A stretch of DNA of 64,000 nucleotides, from assembly GCA_963556145.1 (NCBI GenBank), contig OY744464.1:4836001-4900000 (forward strand), read 5' to 3'. This DNA is from Hygrocybe punicea (taxonomy: Eukaryota > Basidiomycota > Agaricomycetes > Agaricales > Hygrophoraceae). Under the pieces are notes generated by a model. That model was not told the DNA's origin and made no database searches. It saw only the letters and a list, made by a program, of their open reading frames with translations. The translations under genes and the position numbers were made by a program. This document shows positions 21,427 to 30,771 of this stretch, one piece after another. Position 1 is the first letter of the stretch. Each line of letters opens with the position of its first letter.

Positions 21427-24400
21427 AAGTCGAGGACCCGGAGATACCTCTCAGGAAGGACGCACCGGGAGATGAGAAGCCGCCACTCGAAAGTGACCAC
21501 ACCTATACCACGAACTATGCTTCCCTTTTGCCGTTTCCCCTAGAAGAGGACTTATGTTTTTCTATCGATTTAGATTTCTCTTCGTCTCAGCCTCAGACTG
21601 CCGCCCAGTACATTTCATTGTTGACCGATGTACAAAATCAGCTACATACTACCGATACCCTTCCTTCGTCTTGTTCCGTCTCCGCTCCTGCGTCACATAT
21701 TTCTTCTTCGAATATTTGTAACAAGGCCTCTACTGAACACGCTACTTATATCTCGTATACCACCCCCCCTACCAGGGACCTAAAAGGAGTCGTTACCAAG
21801 AAAAAGTATAAGAAGGTAGCTGATCGTATCCGCCCAATTTCTACCACTCTCCCCGACGAATACCGTATCATACGCGAGATCACCGGCGACCCGCTAGCCG
21901 ATTTATCCACGCTCCCGACTCACCCGCCCGACTTTACACCCGGCACCCGCTATACCCAGGAACGACACGACGCGATGCCGATGAACCCGGATGGATTCCT
22001 TTGGCCTGAGGAAGAAAAACTCGGCCACCATATCATCAAAACGCAAGAAGCCGCCTTCGCCTGGAACGAATCCGAGAAAGGCCAGTTCAATACGGACTAC
22101 TTCCTGCCGATCCACATTCCCACCATACCGCACGACCCGTGGGTCCATCGCAATATCCCAATCCCACCCGGCATCCTTAACGAAGTCATCGGCATCATCA
22201 AAGACAAAATTAACGCCGGTACCTATGAACCCTTGAATTCGTCATACCGCTCCCGCTGGTTCTGCGTTTTGAAAAAGGATGGGAAGTCTCTTCGAATCGT
22301 CCACGATCTACAGCCGCTTAACGCCGTCACTATCCGTGATCCCGCCGTACCGCCCATGACCGAGCACTTGGCCGAGGCCTTTGGCGGCCACTCTTGCTAC
22401 GCTTCCTTCGACCTCTTCGTCTCTTTCGACCAACGCCTCGTCCACCCCTCGTCTCGGGACTATATGACCTTTCAGTCTCCACTCGGAACGCTTCGACTTA
22501 CGCGGATTGCTATGGGATACACAAATTCCCCGCAGATCCTACACGGTGACTCCACGTACATCCTCCGTGACGAAATCCCTCATCTTGCCGTTCCGTATAT
22601 GGACGATATTCCCGTCAAAGGGCCTCCAGCCCGCTACGAGCAACCCGACGGTACCTACGAGACTATACCCGAGAACCCGGCAATTCGACGTTTCATTTGG
22701 GAGCACTTCCAAGGTGTCAACCGCGTCATTCAGCGTTTCCGCTATGTCGGCGGTACCTTCAACGGCAAAAAACTCGAGTTGTGTCGACCCTCAGTCATCG
22801 TTGTTGGCCACCGATGCACATACGAAGGAAGAGTAGCCGACGACTCCAAAGTACAGAAGATTCGCGATTGGCCACTGCCGACCAACCTCACCGAAGTTCG
22901 CGCCTTTCTCGGTATCTGCGGCGTCTTGCGTATTTTTATCAAGGACTTCTCGCTCCACTCCCGACCCCTCGTCCGTCTTACCCGCAAAGGTATACCCTTC
23001 GAATTTGGTGAAGAAGAAGAGACCGCCGTCGACTACCTCAAAAACGCCGTCATTTCATCGCGTGAATGGGAAGTGATTCTCGCCGTCGATTCATCCGTTC
23101 TTGGAGTCGGCTTCGTTCTTATGCAAATCCGCGCCAACGGAAAGCGCTATCCGAATCGTTTTGGTTCAATATCGTGGAACGAACGCGAAGCCCGATACTC
23201 TCAGTCCAAGCTCGAGCTTTACGGTCTCTTCAGGGCCCTCCGTGCCTATCGGATTTTCATTATCGGCGTCCGCAACCTCACCGTTGAAGTCGATGCGAAG
23301 TACATAAAAGGAATGCTCAACAACCCCGACATTCAGCCCAATGCAACAATCAACCGATGGATAGCCGGCGTGCTCTTATTTGACTTTAGACTCGTTCACG
23401 TACCCGCTTCCGCACACGGTGCACCCGACGGACTCTCCCAATGTCCCCGCGCTGCAGAAGACCCCGAGGAGATCAACGACTCCGATGATTGGCTCGACCA
23501 CTCTTATGGTTTCTTTATGGAAGTCGTCAACTACCGACCAGTCCCCATACCGTCTAAGCCGATTGCCGTATGCGGCCGCTGCCGTGCCACAGCCGACCGA
23601 CTCCAAGAATTACCGGCCATCCTCGTCTACACAAATCAGGAAGCCGTTTCTGACATACCGCGATCCGATAAAGCCCGCGCGGCCGACGCTCGTCTTGCCC
23701 TCGTCGAGATCTGGTTACGAGATCTAACCCGACCCGCGAACTTCATGGACGAAGAATACCGTCTGTTCTTACGATACACCCTTGAATTCTTCGTCACCGA
23801 TAACAAGCTTTGGCGCAAAGACCGTCACGGAAAACACAAACTCGTCATACCACCCGACCGCCGGCTTCAGTTACTCAAAGACGCTCACGACTCTCTCGGC
23901 CACAAAGGTATATTCTCCGTCCGCGCTCGGCTACTCGACCGTTTCTGGTGGCCGCACCTCGACCACGACGTTAAGTGGTACGTCCAGTCTTGCCATCAGT
24001 GCCAAGTACGGCAAATGCGTTATCATCACATTCCGCCCACCGTCGCTACACCGGCCTCGCTATTTCGTAAAGCGTATGTCGACACAATGTTTATGCCACG
24101 ATCCAGTGGCTATCGATACATTGTCCAAGCCCATTGCTCCCTGTCCGCTTACCCTGAGTTCCGCATGTTACGCCGCGAGACCGGCTCGACCATCGGCACA
24201 TTCCTGTTCGAAGACATCTTATGCCATTGGGGCGCTCTCGAAGAAATCGTTACCGACAACGGCAAGCCGTTCGTAGAGGCACTCGACTATCTCGCCTCCC
24301 GCTACGGTATCCGCCACATCCGCATTTCACCCTATAACTCACAAGCGAACGGACCCGTTGAGCATCGCCACCTAGATGTCCGGGAGGCCATTATGAAAAG

Positions 24401-25049
24401 TTGTGACGGAGATGAAAAGAAATGGCACACCGTAACCCACTCCGTATTTTGGGCCGAACGGGTCACGACACACAAAAGCCTCGGATACTCGTCCTACTAC
24501 ATCGCACACAGAGTAGAACCGCTTTTTCCATTCGATTTTGCCAAAGCTACGTACATGGTTCTGACGCAAGATACGATGTCTACGACCGACCTCATAGTCA
24601 TCCGTGCCCGACAACTTCGTAAACGAGAAGCTGACCTCGATCGGGTCAAAGAAAAGCTTACCAAATCTCGGCTCGCGTCCGCCCGGCAATTCGAGCAGAA
24701 ATACGCCAACACGATCAAAGTTTTCGACTTCGAACCCGGTAACCTCGTTCTCGTCCGAAATTCACGTATCGAAATGTCTCTCGATCGTAAAGCAAAACCA
24801 CGGTACTTTGGACCCATGGTTGTCGTCAGGAAAACAGAAGGCGGATCCTACATACTCGCCGAACTCGACGGTGCGGTTTCTAAATCTCGATTTGCCGCTT
24901 TCCGAGTCGTACCCTACCACGCCCGCTCAAAAATATCGATACCGTTGGACGACTTCTTACAATACCCCGATGCCGACGATACCGATTCAAACGATCTTGA
25001 TGATCCGACGTACCCGCCCTCTATAGACTCCTCACCCGACGACGATTAA
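21396..25049 (+). CDS. pol: Pol of A2: reverse transcriptase, RNase H, integrase
   Basis: This is an open frame of 1217 codons, probably entered by a -1 shift at 21420-21426. RT runs from about residue 230. DLQPLNAVT lies near 305 and the catalytic YMDD near 400. RNase H begins at VILAVDSS (about 559). Compared with A1 it has lost nine or ten codons just before this point (near 23059). Integrase has a zinc-binding HDSLGHKG ... CHQC region (830-866), then catalytic Asp (YVDTMF, ~895), Asp (VTDNGKPF, ~952) and Glu (NGPVEH, ~987). A GPY/F-like segment (FGPMVVVRK, ~1138) follows, with an acidic tail. No chromodomain is recognised. It is the best preserved pol in the window. Confidence 0.9.
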   Translation: MVRHRKTGFLEVEDPEIPLRKDAPGDEKPPLESDHTYTTNYASLLPFPLEEDLCFSIDLDFSSSQPQTAAQYISLLTDVQNQLHTTDTLPSSCSVSAPASHISSSNICNKASTEHATYISYTTPPTRDLKGVVTKKKYKKVADRIRPISTTLPDEYRIIREITGDPLADLSTLPTHPPDFTPGTRYTQERHDAMPMNPDGFLWPEEEKLGHHIIKTQEAAFAWNESEKGQFNTDYFLPIHIPTIPHDPWVHRNIPIPPGILNEVIGIIKDKINAGTYEPLNSSYRSRWFCVLKKDGKSLRIVHDLQPLNAVTIRDPAVPPMTEHLAEAFGGHSCYASFDLFVSFDQRLVHPSSRDYMTFQSPLGTLRLTRIAMGYTNSPQILHGDSTYILRDEIPHLAVPYMDDIPVKGPPARYEQPDGTYETIPENPAIRRFIWEHFQGVNRVIQRFRYVGGTFNGKKLELCRPSVIVVGHRCTYEGRVADDSKVQKIRDWPLPTNLTEVRAFLGICGVLRIFIKDFSLHSRPLVRLTRKGIPFEFGEEEETAVDYLKNAVISSREWEVILAVDSSVLGVGFVLMQIRANGKRYPNRFGSISWNEREARYSQSKLELYGLFRALRAYRIFIIGVRNLTVEVDAKYIKGMLNNPDIQPNATINRWIAGVLLFDFRLVHVPASAHGAPDGLSQCPRAAEDPEEINDSDDWLDHSYGFFMEVVNYRPVPIPSKPIAVCGRCRATADRLQELPAILVYTNQEAVSDIPRSDKARAADARLALVEIWLRDLTRPANFMDEEYRLFLRYTLEFFVTDNKLWRKDRHGKHKLVIPPDRRLQLLKDAHDSLGHKGIFSVRARLLDRFWWPHLDHDVKWYVQSCHQCQVRQMRYHHIPPTVATPASLFRKAYVDTMFMPRSSGYRYIVQAHCSLSAYPEFRMLRRETGSTIGTFLFEDILCHWGALEEIVTDNGKPFVEALDYLASRYGIRHIRISPYNSQANGPVEHRHLDVREAIMKSCDGDEKKWHTVTHSVFWAERVTTHKSLGYSSYYIAHRVEPLFPFDFAKATYMVLTQDTMSTTDLIVIRARQLRKREADLDRVKEKLTKSRLASARQFEQKYANTIKVFDFEPGNLVLVRNSRIEMSLDRKAKPRYFGPMVVVRKTEGGSYILAELDGAVSKSRFAAFRVVPYHARSKISIPLDDFLQYPDADDTDSNDLDDPTYPPSIDSSPDDD
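21420..21426 (+). other. Candidate -1 frameshift site between protease and RT
   Basis: The protease frame ends GAT TTT TAG. Slipping back one base gives TTT TTA GAA and enters the pol frame. GGATTTTTAGAAGTCGAGGA is identical in A1 (49580-49599), and its core GGATTTTTAG also occurs in C1 (41521-41530). Confidence 0.5.
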
Positions 25050-25257
25050 GCATTTCATTTATATTCTGTCCACGTTATACCCCCATTTTATTTAGTTCCT
25101 CTTAGTTTTCTAACGATATGACGAATGATGCGAATAGTCCTATGTCTTCGGGAGCCGATCGGCTTTCCTTAGCTGGGTGAACAAGCTGACACATCTTTTA
25201 TGTACACAATATATTTTTTTATATATACAATGGGCTCGTTATTTTTATATATATATT

Positions 25258-26655
25258 TTACAGGCGGCCGGTCTCGTAATCCTGCTTCAACATCGCCAAC
25301 CTTGAGGTCGACCGTTCGAGATCGACGCGAAGCCGCTGGAACTCTTGACCGAAGTGGACGAGGTGATGGTTGACGTTGGTGCCCAGGGCTCCCAGCTCCT
25401 CCGTAAGGACCGCTAGCCACGCCGACACTTGCTCGTAATTCTCCATCGTCAAAACGAACGGGTTCGCTGCCAAGGCCGTCCTAAGCCTTTTCGTCGGCCG
25501 CTCTTCCTCCGACTCCTCCTCATCTTTGTCATCGTCCTCGACCGACTCCACGTCCTCGACCCGCGGTTTGCTCGTTGAGGCCCGGGCAGGCCTACTGCGG
25601 ATGGGCTTTGTCGTGAACGACAACGGCTTCCTCGTGCCGACCGCGACCTCTTTGCCCTTTCCGGTATCCACCTTACGCCGACCCCCGCCCGTCCGGTGTG
25701 TAGCGTTAGTACATCTTTTCTTCAGCCTCCGGCATCATTCGCACACGTAGCCCGTGACGCCTCGACACGCCTCTTGAGCCTTGACGCAGTTGGTGCAGGG
25801 TTGTAGGGGAAACGGCCCGGTGAACTATTACCAGGATCAGTGACTAAAGAACAAAGGAACCGACACAGGAACTCACCGTCGTACCAGCCAGGTCTCCGGT
25901 CTCTACGCCCGGCATATCTACGTCTTCTACATCGGCCGGTGTCTCTGGTGCCGGGTCGACGGGGCCTTCCTCTGGCTCAACTGCGGCTTCGCCCTCCGGA
26001 ATCGACTCAGTCCTTGGTTCACCCGCGACCGATGCGTTTGCTTCAGCTCGCCGTTCTTCGCTGAGCCGCCGCTGATACGCGGCTCCATCCCTTTCAACCC
26101 GGTCCGCTTCTTGATTCCAGTGCTGCTCGTGTTGTTCTATTCTAAGCCGCTCCCGCCTTTCCTCTGCCGCCTTTCGCCTTTTCTCCGCCTCCGCTCGTGC
26201 ATTTGCCTCTGCCATCCGTCTGGCCTCCTCTTCCCGCGTAGCCACTTCTTCATCTGCCTGCCATCTGGCTTCTTCCTTTTCATGCCTCTCTCGGTCCGCC
26301 GCTTCTTTCAGCCACTCTTCGACATCGTTGGCGTACGATTGGCGGTCAGCCCATAACGGTGGCGTTACTGGCCTTGTACCACCAGCTCGGAGTTCCGCGA
26401 CGATTCCATTATAAGCACGCTGGCGGGACGACATGAGCTATCTTAGGACACGCGTAGTCAATCGGGAAAACTCACCAGCGCTTTCTTGCGGCCGCTCAAC
26501 CATTGTTGGGCCATCCCCTCGTTGCCGTCCACCATCGTTACGAGGTCGTCGCTATGAAACACGGTGACCGCGTTGACGGCCTCTTCATAGTCCGCCCGGA
26601 CATTGGGTTCGATGCTTTCGACGAAAGCGAGGAAGTTGTCGTAGACTTGGGACAT
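25258..26655 (-). pseudogene. A2 antisense accessory gene, Zn2Cys6-like and coiled coil
   Basis: Exons are 26476-26655, 25877-26419 and 25258-25800. Exon 1 encodes the helical domain (YDNFLAFVESIEPNVRADYE). Exon 2 encodes an Arg/Glu-rich coiled coil. Exon 3 encodes CX2CX6CX7CX2CX6C with a basic RRLKKR run before the last cysteine, then an acidic Glu/Asp stretch, KRLR, and a C-terminal helical segment. Two lesions are shared with A1: the third exon acceptor reads CTACAA instead of CTACAG, and a TGA (25735-25737) lies inside the zinc cluster. It converges on pol and its start faces the 3' LTR. Confidence 0.8.
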
Positions 26656-26740
26656 TGTGAGCGTGTGATGGTGTAGAGGAAAGGTCGGATCAACAAACGA
26701 GATTTTTTTTATTTTTTTTACTTTGCCGTTGTTTGGCCGC

Positions 26741-26748
26741 TCACGTGA
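26741..26748 (-). promoter_or_regulatory. TCACGTGA upstream of A2 accessory gene
   Basis: A palindromic E-box about 90 bp before the ATG at 26655. On the gene's strand, GGCCAAT (a CCAAT box) directly precedes it. Confidence 0.5.
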
Positions 26749-26826
26749 TTGGCCACATTTGCGACCCACGTTTGGAGACCCCATATTCTCGACCACAGAT
26801 GGTCTCTATTAGAAGACCCAAGGAGA

Positions 26827-27619
26827 TGTAGAGGGTCCTCGACCCTCTGAGGCCGTAACATCGATATCTAGCGAATCCGCTCGAACCCGACGTCTCTAGC
26901 AATCTACGCTCGAACCCGACGTAACCTGACGCAACCCGATGCATACCGACTAGCACGGCCGCTCACGTACCTGGTCGGTCTATCTCCTAAACTCACGGAA
27001 CTTCAAATATCAAAGATAGATCTCATCGGACTGGGATCCCGACATCGGACTTGCCTTATTCACGCCTAGCGTCTCCCTTATGGGGATATAGTAAAGTATA
27101 TTGCATCTTTTACGGTTTTTATATCTTCCACCCATTTTCCCTGTCATCATCGCCTCGCAACGCTCTTCCTACTTCCCCATTTTTATTCTCCTTTGTTTCC
27201 TCTCATCGGCTGAGGACTCTCGTCTGAATCTAGGTACAGAAATTTGTAGTATAAAAACGGTGCCCAAGCGCCGTCTCAAAATAAGAAACCAGTTCCCCCG
27301 TTTCCTCTCTCTGAGAATTAGTCTCTCAGTAAAATCCATCGCACACATTACTCGTCGGATTCCTCGACGCTCTCCCCGTCGTTCTACCGCCTTTATCTCT
27401 ACGTCCATCGTCACCCGACACCCGACCCGCCGTACCCGACATCGTCGGCTTCGTCGGCTTTGATCGGTCTCGATAGATTTCAGTAGTTTACTCAGCGGCT
27501 TCTTACCTTTTATATTCTATTATCTTACTGAAGCTTGTTAGACTATTCCTAGTCACTTCTACGCTGACCCCACAGGCCTAGGATTATTATTCCGCAGCCA
27601 CCCCGACCTCGCCTTTACA
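26827..27619 (+). repeat. A2 3' LTR
   Basis: 793 bp with TG...CA ends. The TATA box TATAAAAA at 27250-27257 is followed at once by a hairpin (ACGGTGC ... GCGCCGT). Confidence 0.95.
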
Positions 27620-27623
27620 ACGC

Positions 27624-27765
27624 AGAACCGAAGGGAAAGATTCCGGGGGTAAGTGATATCTCACGGACTCGTATATCCGTGGTGCCTAACTAATCCATAG
27701 TACATGCAGTCGTTCTGGATCCGGCAATGTGATGCGTGCGTGACCGCCAATGCAGTTTGTTGCGG
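27624..27765 (+). pseudogene. D1 accessory gene, part 2 (intron and first cysteines)
   Basis: Exon 2 ends at 27648. The intron 27649-27709 has GTAAGT, CTAAC and CAG. Exon 3 begins at 27710 and encodes CDAC and the third cysteine of the cluster. Solo B LTR interrupts it at 27766. Confidence 0.75.
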
Positions 27766-28699
27766 TGTAGAGGGTCGACGTCCCTCTGAGTCCGTATCAT
27801 CAATATATCACGAATCCGGACCAACCCGATGCCGCCATTCGACTTGCATTCGAACCCGACGTAACCCGACGCAACCCGACGTGACGTGACGTGACGTGAC
27901 CCGACGTGACCGACATAACCCGACGTATGCCGCTTCGTCACAGCCGCTCTCAGACAAATCCGGCAGCCTCAAACGCCTCGGAGTTCCAATTCCAGGAGAT
28001 GGATCTCTTCGGACTCAATCCCCGACTTCGGATTTACTTTATTTATGCATCCCATCGTCCTTTCGGCAATATGTAGGACTTTCTAGATCTTTTCCTTGCA
28101 TATTCGTTTTCCCCTCCATTTCCTGTCTTCGTTGCTTTGCAACCCCCCTTTCCACATCCCCATTCCAACCTTTCTTTGTAGCTTACCATCGGCCGAAGTA
28201 GACACGTCCGAAAGTAGATTACTGTTTCCTGTACTATAAAAACGGTCCCCGACGACCGTACAAAATAACATACCATTAGTCCCCGTTTCTCTCATAGTCA
28301 GAATTGTTTTAATCCCTTCAAATGCTTGTCCACGTAGTTCCTTAGCTTTTTATAGTTCACTTTGTCGACTTTATCATTGTTCCCGTATATTTGTTCATCG
28401 TTTCCGACCCGACCCGACCTGACCCGCCGTACCCGACATCGTCGGCATCGTCGTGTTCATTCGTTTTCAGTCCGTTCACCATCGGGTTCATCGTTATTAG
28501 TCCGTTTTCACTCCGTTCATCGCTGGATTTGTCATTACTAGTCGAGTTTATGCGGCGGCTTTACTTTTATTTCACTTTCACTTCACTTATTATCCCCGAC
28601 ACTGAATTATCCAGTCACTTCTACGCTGACACCCTCTGGTTAGGATCTTTATATATTTCTTTAATATAGTTCCGAAGCCACCAAGAACCCGCATCTACA
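27766..28699 (+). mobile_element. Solo LTR, family B
   Basis: 934 bp matching the B1 LTRs in the opposite orientation. TSD GCGG (27762-27765) and GCAG (28700-28703), one CpG transition apart. TATAAAAA at 28235 and a hairpin at 28242-28259. Confidence 0.9.
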
Positions 28700-28703
28700 G
28701 CAG

Positions 28704-28865
28704 AATTGAGGGGTATGCGTGCGATCGATGCAAAAGGCTTAAACGACGTTGCGGGTTATCGACAAAGGGACCGGCCACTGGATCCGGAAAAGCGGAAAGG
28801 AAAGGGAAGGTGAAGGCGGGTAGTCCAAAGAGGAAAATCGTCACGAAGAAAATACCAAAGCCCAT
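28704..28865 (+). pseudogene. D1 accessory gene, part 3 (second half of zinc cluster)
   Basis: It encodes YACDRCKRLKRRC, completing CX2CX6CX7CX2CX6C with part 2, followed by a Lys/Gly-rich basic region. E2 interrupts it. Confidence 0.75.
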
Positions 28866-29024
28866 TGGAGAGGTACCGAGGTACCTCTCCGGGGGCTCAC
28901 GCAGGACTCGAGGTGGAAGTCGACTGGATAGGATAGGAATGGGTCTCTCTACTACATCAGGAAGGCTACTAACTAGGTCAACCGTGGGAACCCAGTCACG
29001 TGACTGCCAGGTCCCACTACTCCA
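28866..29024 (-). repeat. E2 LTR (3', left)
   Basis: The palindrome at 28867-28890 has a compensatory change relative to E1. TCACGTGA at 28996-29003. Confidence 0.9.
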
Positions 29025-30612
29025 AGTGCCCCTTTTCCTCATGGCGACGCCCTCGTCGCCAACTGCTACAGAAAAGAACACAAAACAAACGAAACTGACC
29101 AAAAAACTCTAAAGCCACAACTCCCAGTCCCTCAGAAAGCCTTGACTCAAGGCCAGGGCCTTATATCGTGAAGCGGGAAGTCGTCCTCGCGCAGGGGGCG
29201 GTAGATGACCAGACTCTATAGAACTCCTCTCTCAAACTCAAACTCTCCGAATGCCTTCCTCGCGAGGGTTAGGGCTTACGACGCAAGATCCAAAATCGCT
29301 CGAATTGCTCTGGCAAGTACTCAGTGCAGCGTGCAAGTTCTGGTGATCGAAAACGTAATGGTGTTGGTGGAACTAGGTGAACAGGTGTATGAACAAGTGT
29401 AGTGACGGCTCGTAGGTAGACTTTAATCGACATCCAGAGGTGGGGGGGAACGGGGACGAGACTGTGATAAAAGCTATAATAAATGATAGGGCATAGGGTT
29501 GTACTAACGAGGGCATAGTATCTCGACGCGAAGGGGGTAGGTGTATCACGCGAAGGGATCGCAGCGGTTCGTTGGGTCGGCATGGGGTACATGGTGCCGT
29601 TGGGTTGTCCTTGGTAGTCACCACGGTCGAGAACGGGGCCACGGGGAGCTGAACGAGGGCTCGCGGGGCCGGGCATGGTGCAAGAAACCGGCCGGGGGGT
29701 GGTGACGTGGCGGAACGCGGTGGGGGTCTGGGGGCGGTGGGCACGGTCCGTTCGTGGTATTGGAGGCAGGTGGGGTGCTCTGGGATGGTGAACGGGTGGG
29801 CCGCGAGTGTCGTGAGTCGACCTGGGGCTGGCTATGTTGGCGGAACGGAGCCGCGCGATGGTGACGTGGCGCGGGGCTGGGGTGTCTGGAGGTGACGGCG
29901 GGGGTTCGTTTGGTGCAACGAAGGGGAACAGGGGGTCCTGGCCGGTGGAATGATGATGCCGGGAGTCGAATGAGTCCGTGTAGGGGTGGGGGTGACGAGA
30001 AACGGGGGTCTAAAAGTGGTGACGTGGCAGATCCGTGGGGTGACCAAAAGGGCGGGACGGCTTCGTTTGGGGCAATGAAGCGCGGTGGGGGGTTCTTCTG
30101 GGCAGGACGTAAGCACCGGGTCGTCGAGCGTGGATGTAGGGACCGAGATGGATACGTGTGGGGCCGGGGAATGCTAAAATATGGGGGGTCGAAAGGTGGT
30201 GACGCGGCTGTACGCGGGTGGCCGTTGGGCGTCAAAAATGGACGACGTGGGGCAGAACGGGGGCCGTAAGACGTCCAAGGAAGGCTTGAGAGGCCGTCCT
30301 GGGTCTGAGAAGAAAAAACCGGGTGTGGACGCGGGTGACGCGGCCTGGGGCTTTTGGGTGCTCGAAAAGGGTCGAGTCCGCGTCTCTGGGTCAACGATGG
30401 TCGACGCGGGGCCCTGGTGGACTGAGCGAGAGTGCCGGGGGGTAGCGCGATTGATGTACAGCTGTGAATGAAGAGAAAATCCGCCGTCGCACAGCAGGGG
30501 GTGGTGAGGCCGAAAAGAGTCGTCTCGCGAGAAAATCCAGCAAAGAAAGGCAAAAAGAGGAGAAAGTCCAGAAAAAGAAAGCAGTGAGTCGAAAACACTC
30601 TCATCACCACGA

Positions 30613-30771
30613 TGGAGAGGTACCGAGGTACCTCTCCGGGGGCTCACGCAGGACTCGAGGTGGAAGTCGACTGGATAGGATAGGAATGGGTCTCTCTACT
30701 ACATCAGGAAGGCTACTAACTAGGTCAACCGTGGGAACCCAGTCACGTGACTGCCAGGTCCCACTACTCCA
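30613..30771 (-). repeat. E2 LTR (5', right)
   Basis: By eye it is identical to the left LTR. Palindrome at 30614-30637 and TCACGTGA at 30743-30750. Confidence 0.9.

Larger units (their letters stand above)
10688..27619 (+). mobile_element. A2: Ty3/Gypsy retrotransposon, nearly full pol
   Basis: TSD ACGC at 10684-10687 and 27620-27623, inside the D1 accessory gene. The 5' LTR is in three pieces (10688-10741, 16582-16634, 18289-18979), split by B1 and a Copia-like insertion. The 3' LTR is 26827-27619. Inside are the primer site at 18982, gag, gag-protease, RT-RNase H-integrase (open to 25049), and the opposite-strand accessory gene at 25258-26655. Confidence 0.9.
28866..30771 (-). mobile_element. 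E2: non-autonomous short-LTR element
   Basis: LTRs of 159 bp at 28866-29024 and 30613-30771, with the same primer-like site as E1 at 30596-30609. Flanks are CCAT (28862-28865) and CTGT (30772-30775), each one CpG transition from CCGT. The interior is G-rich on the plus strand, repetitive and has no recognised protein. LTR sequence and interior differ clearly from E1, so it is another subfamily. Confidence 0.8.
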
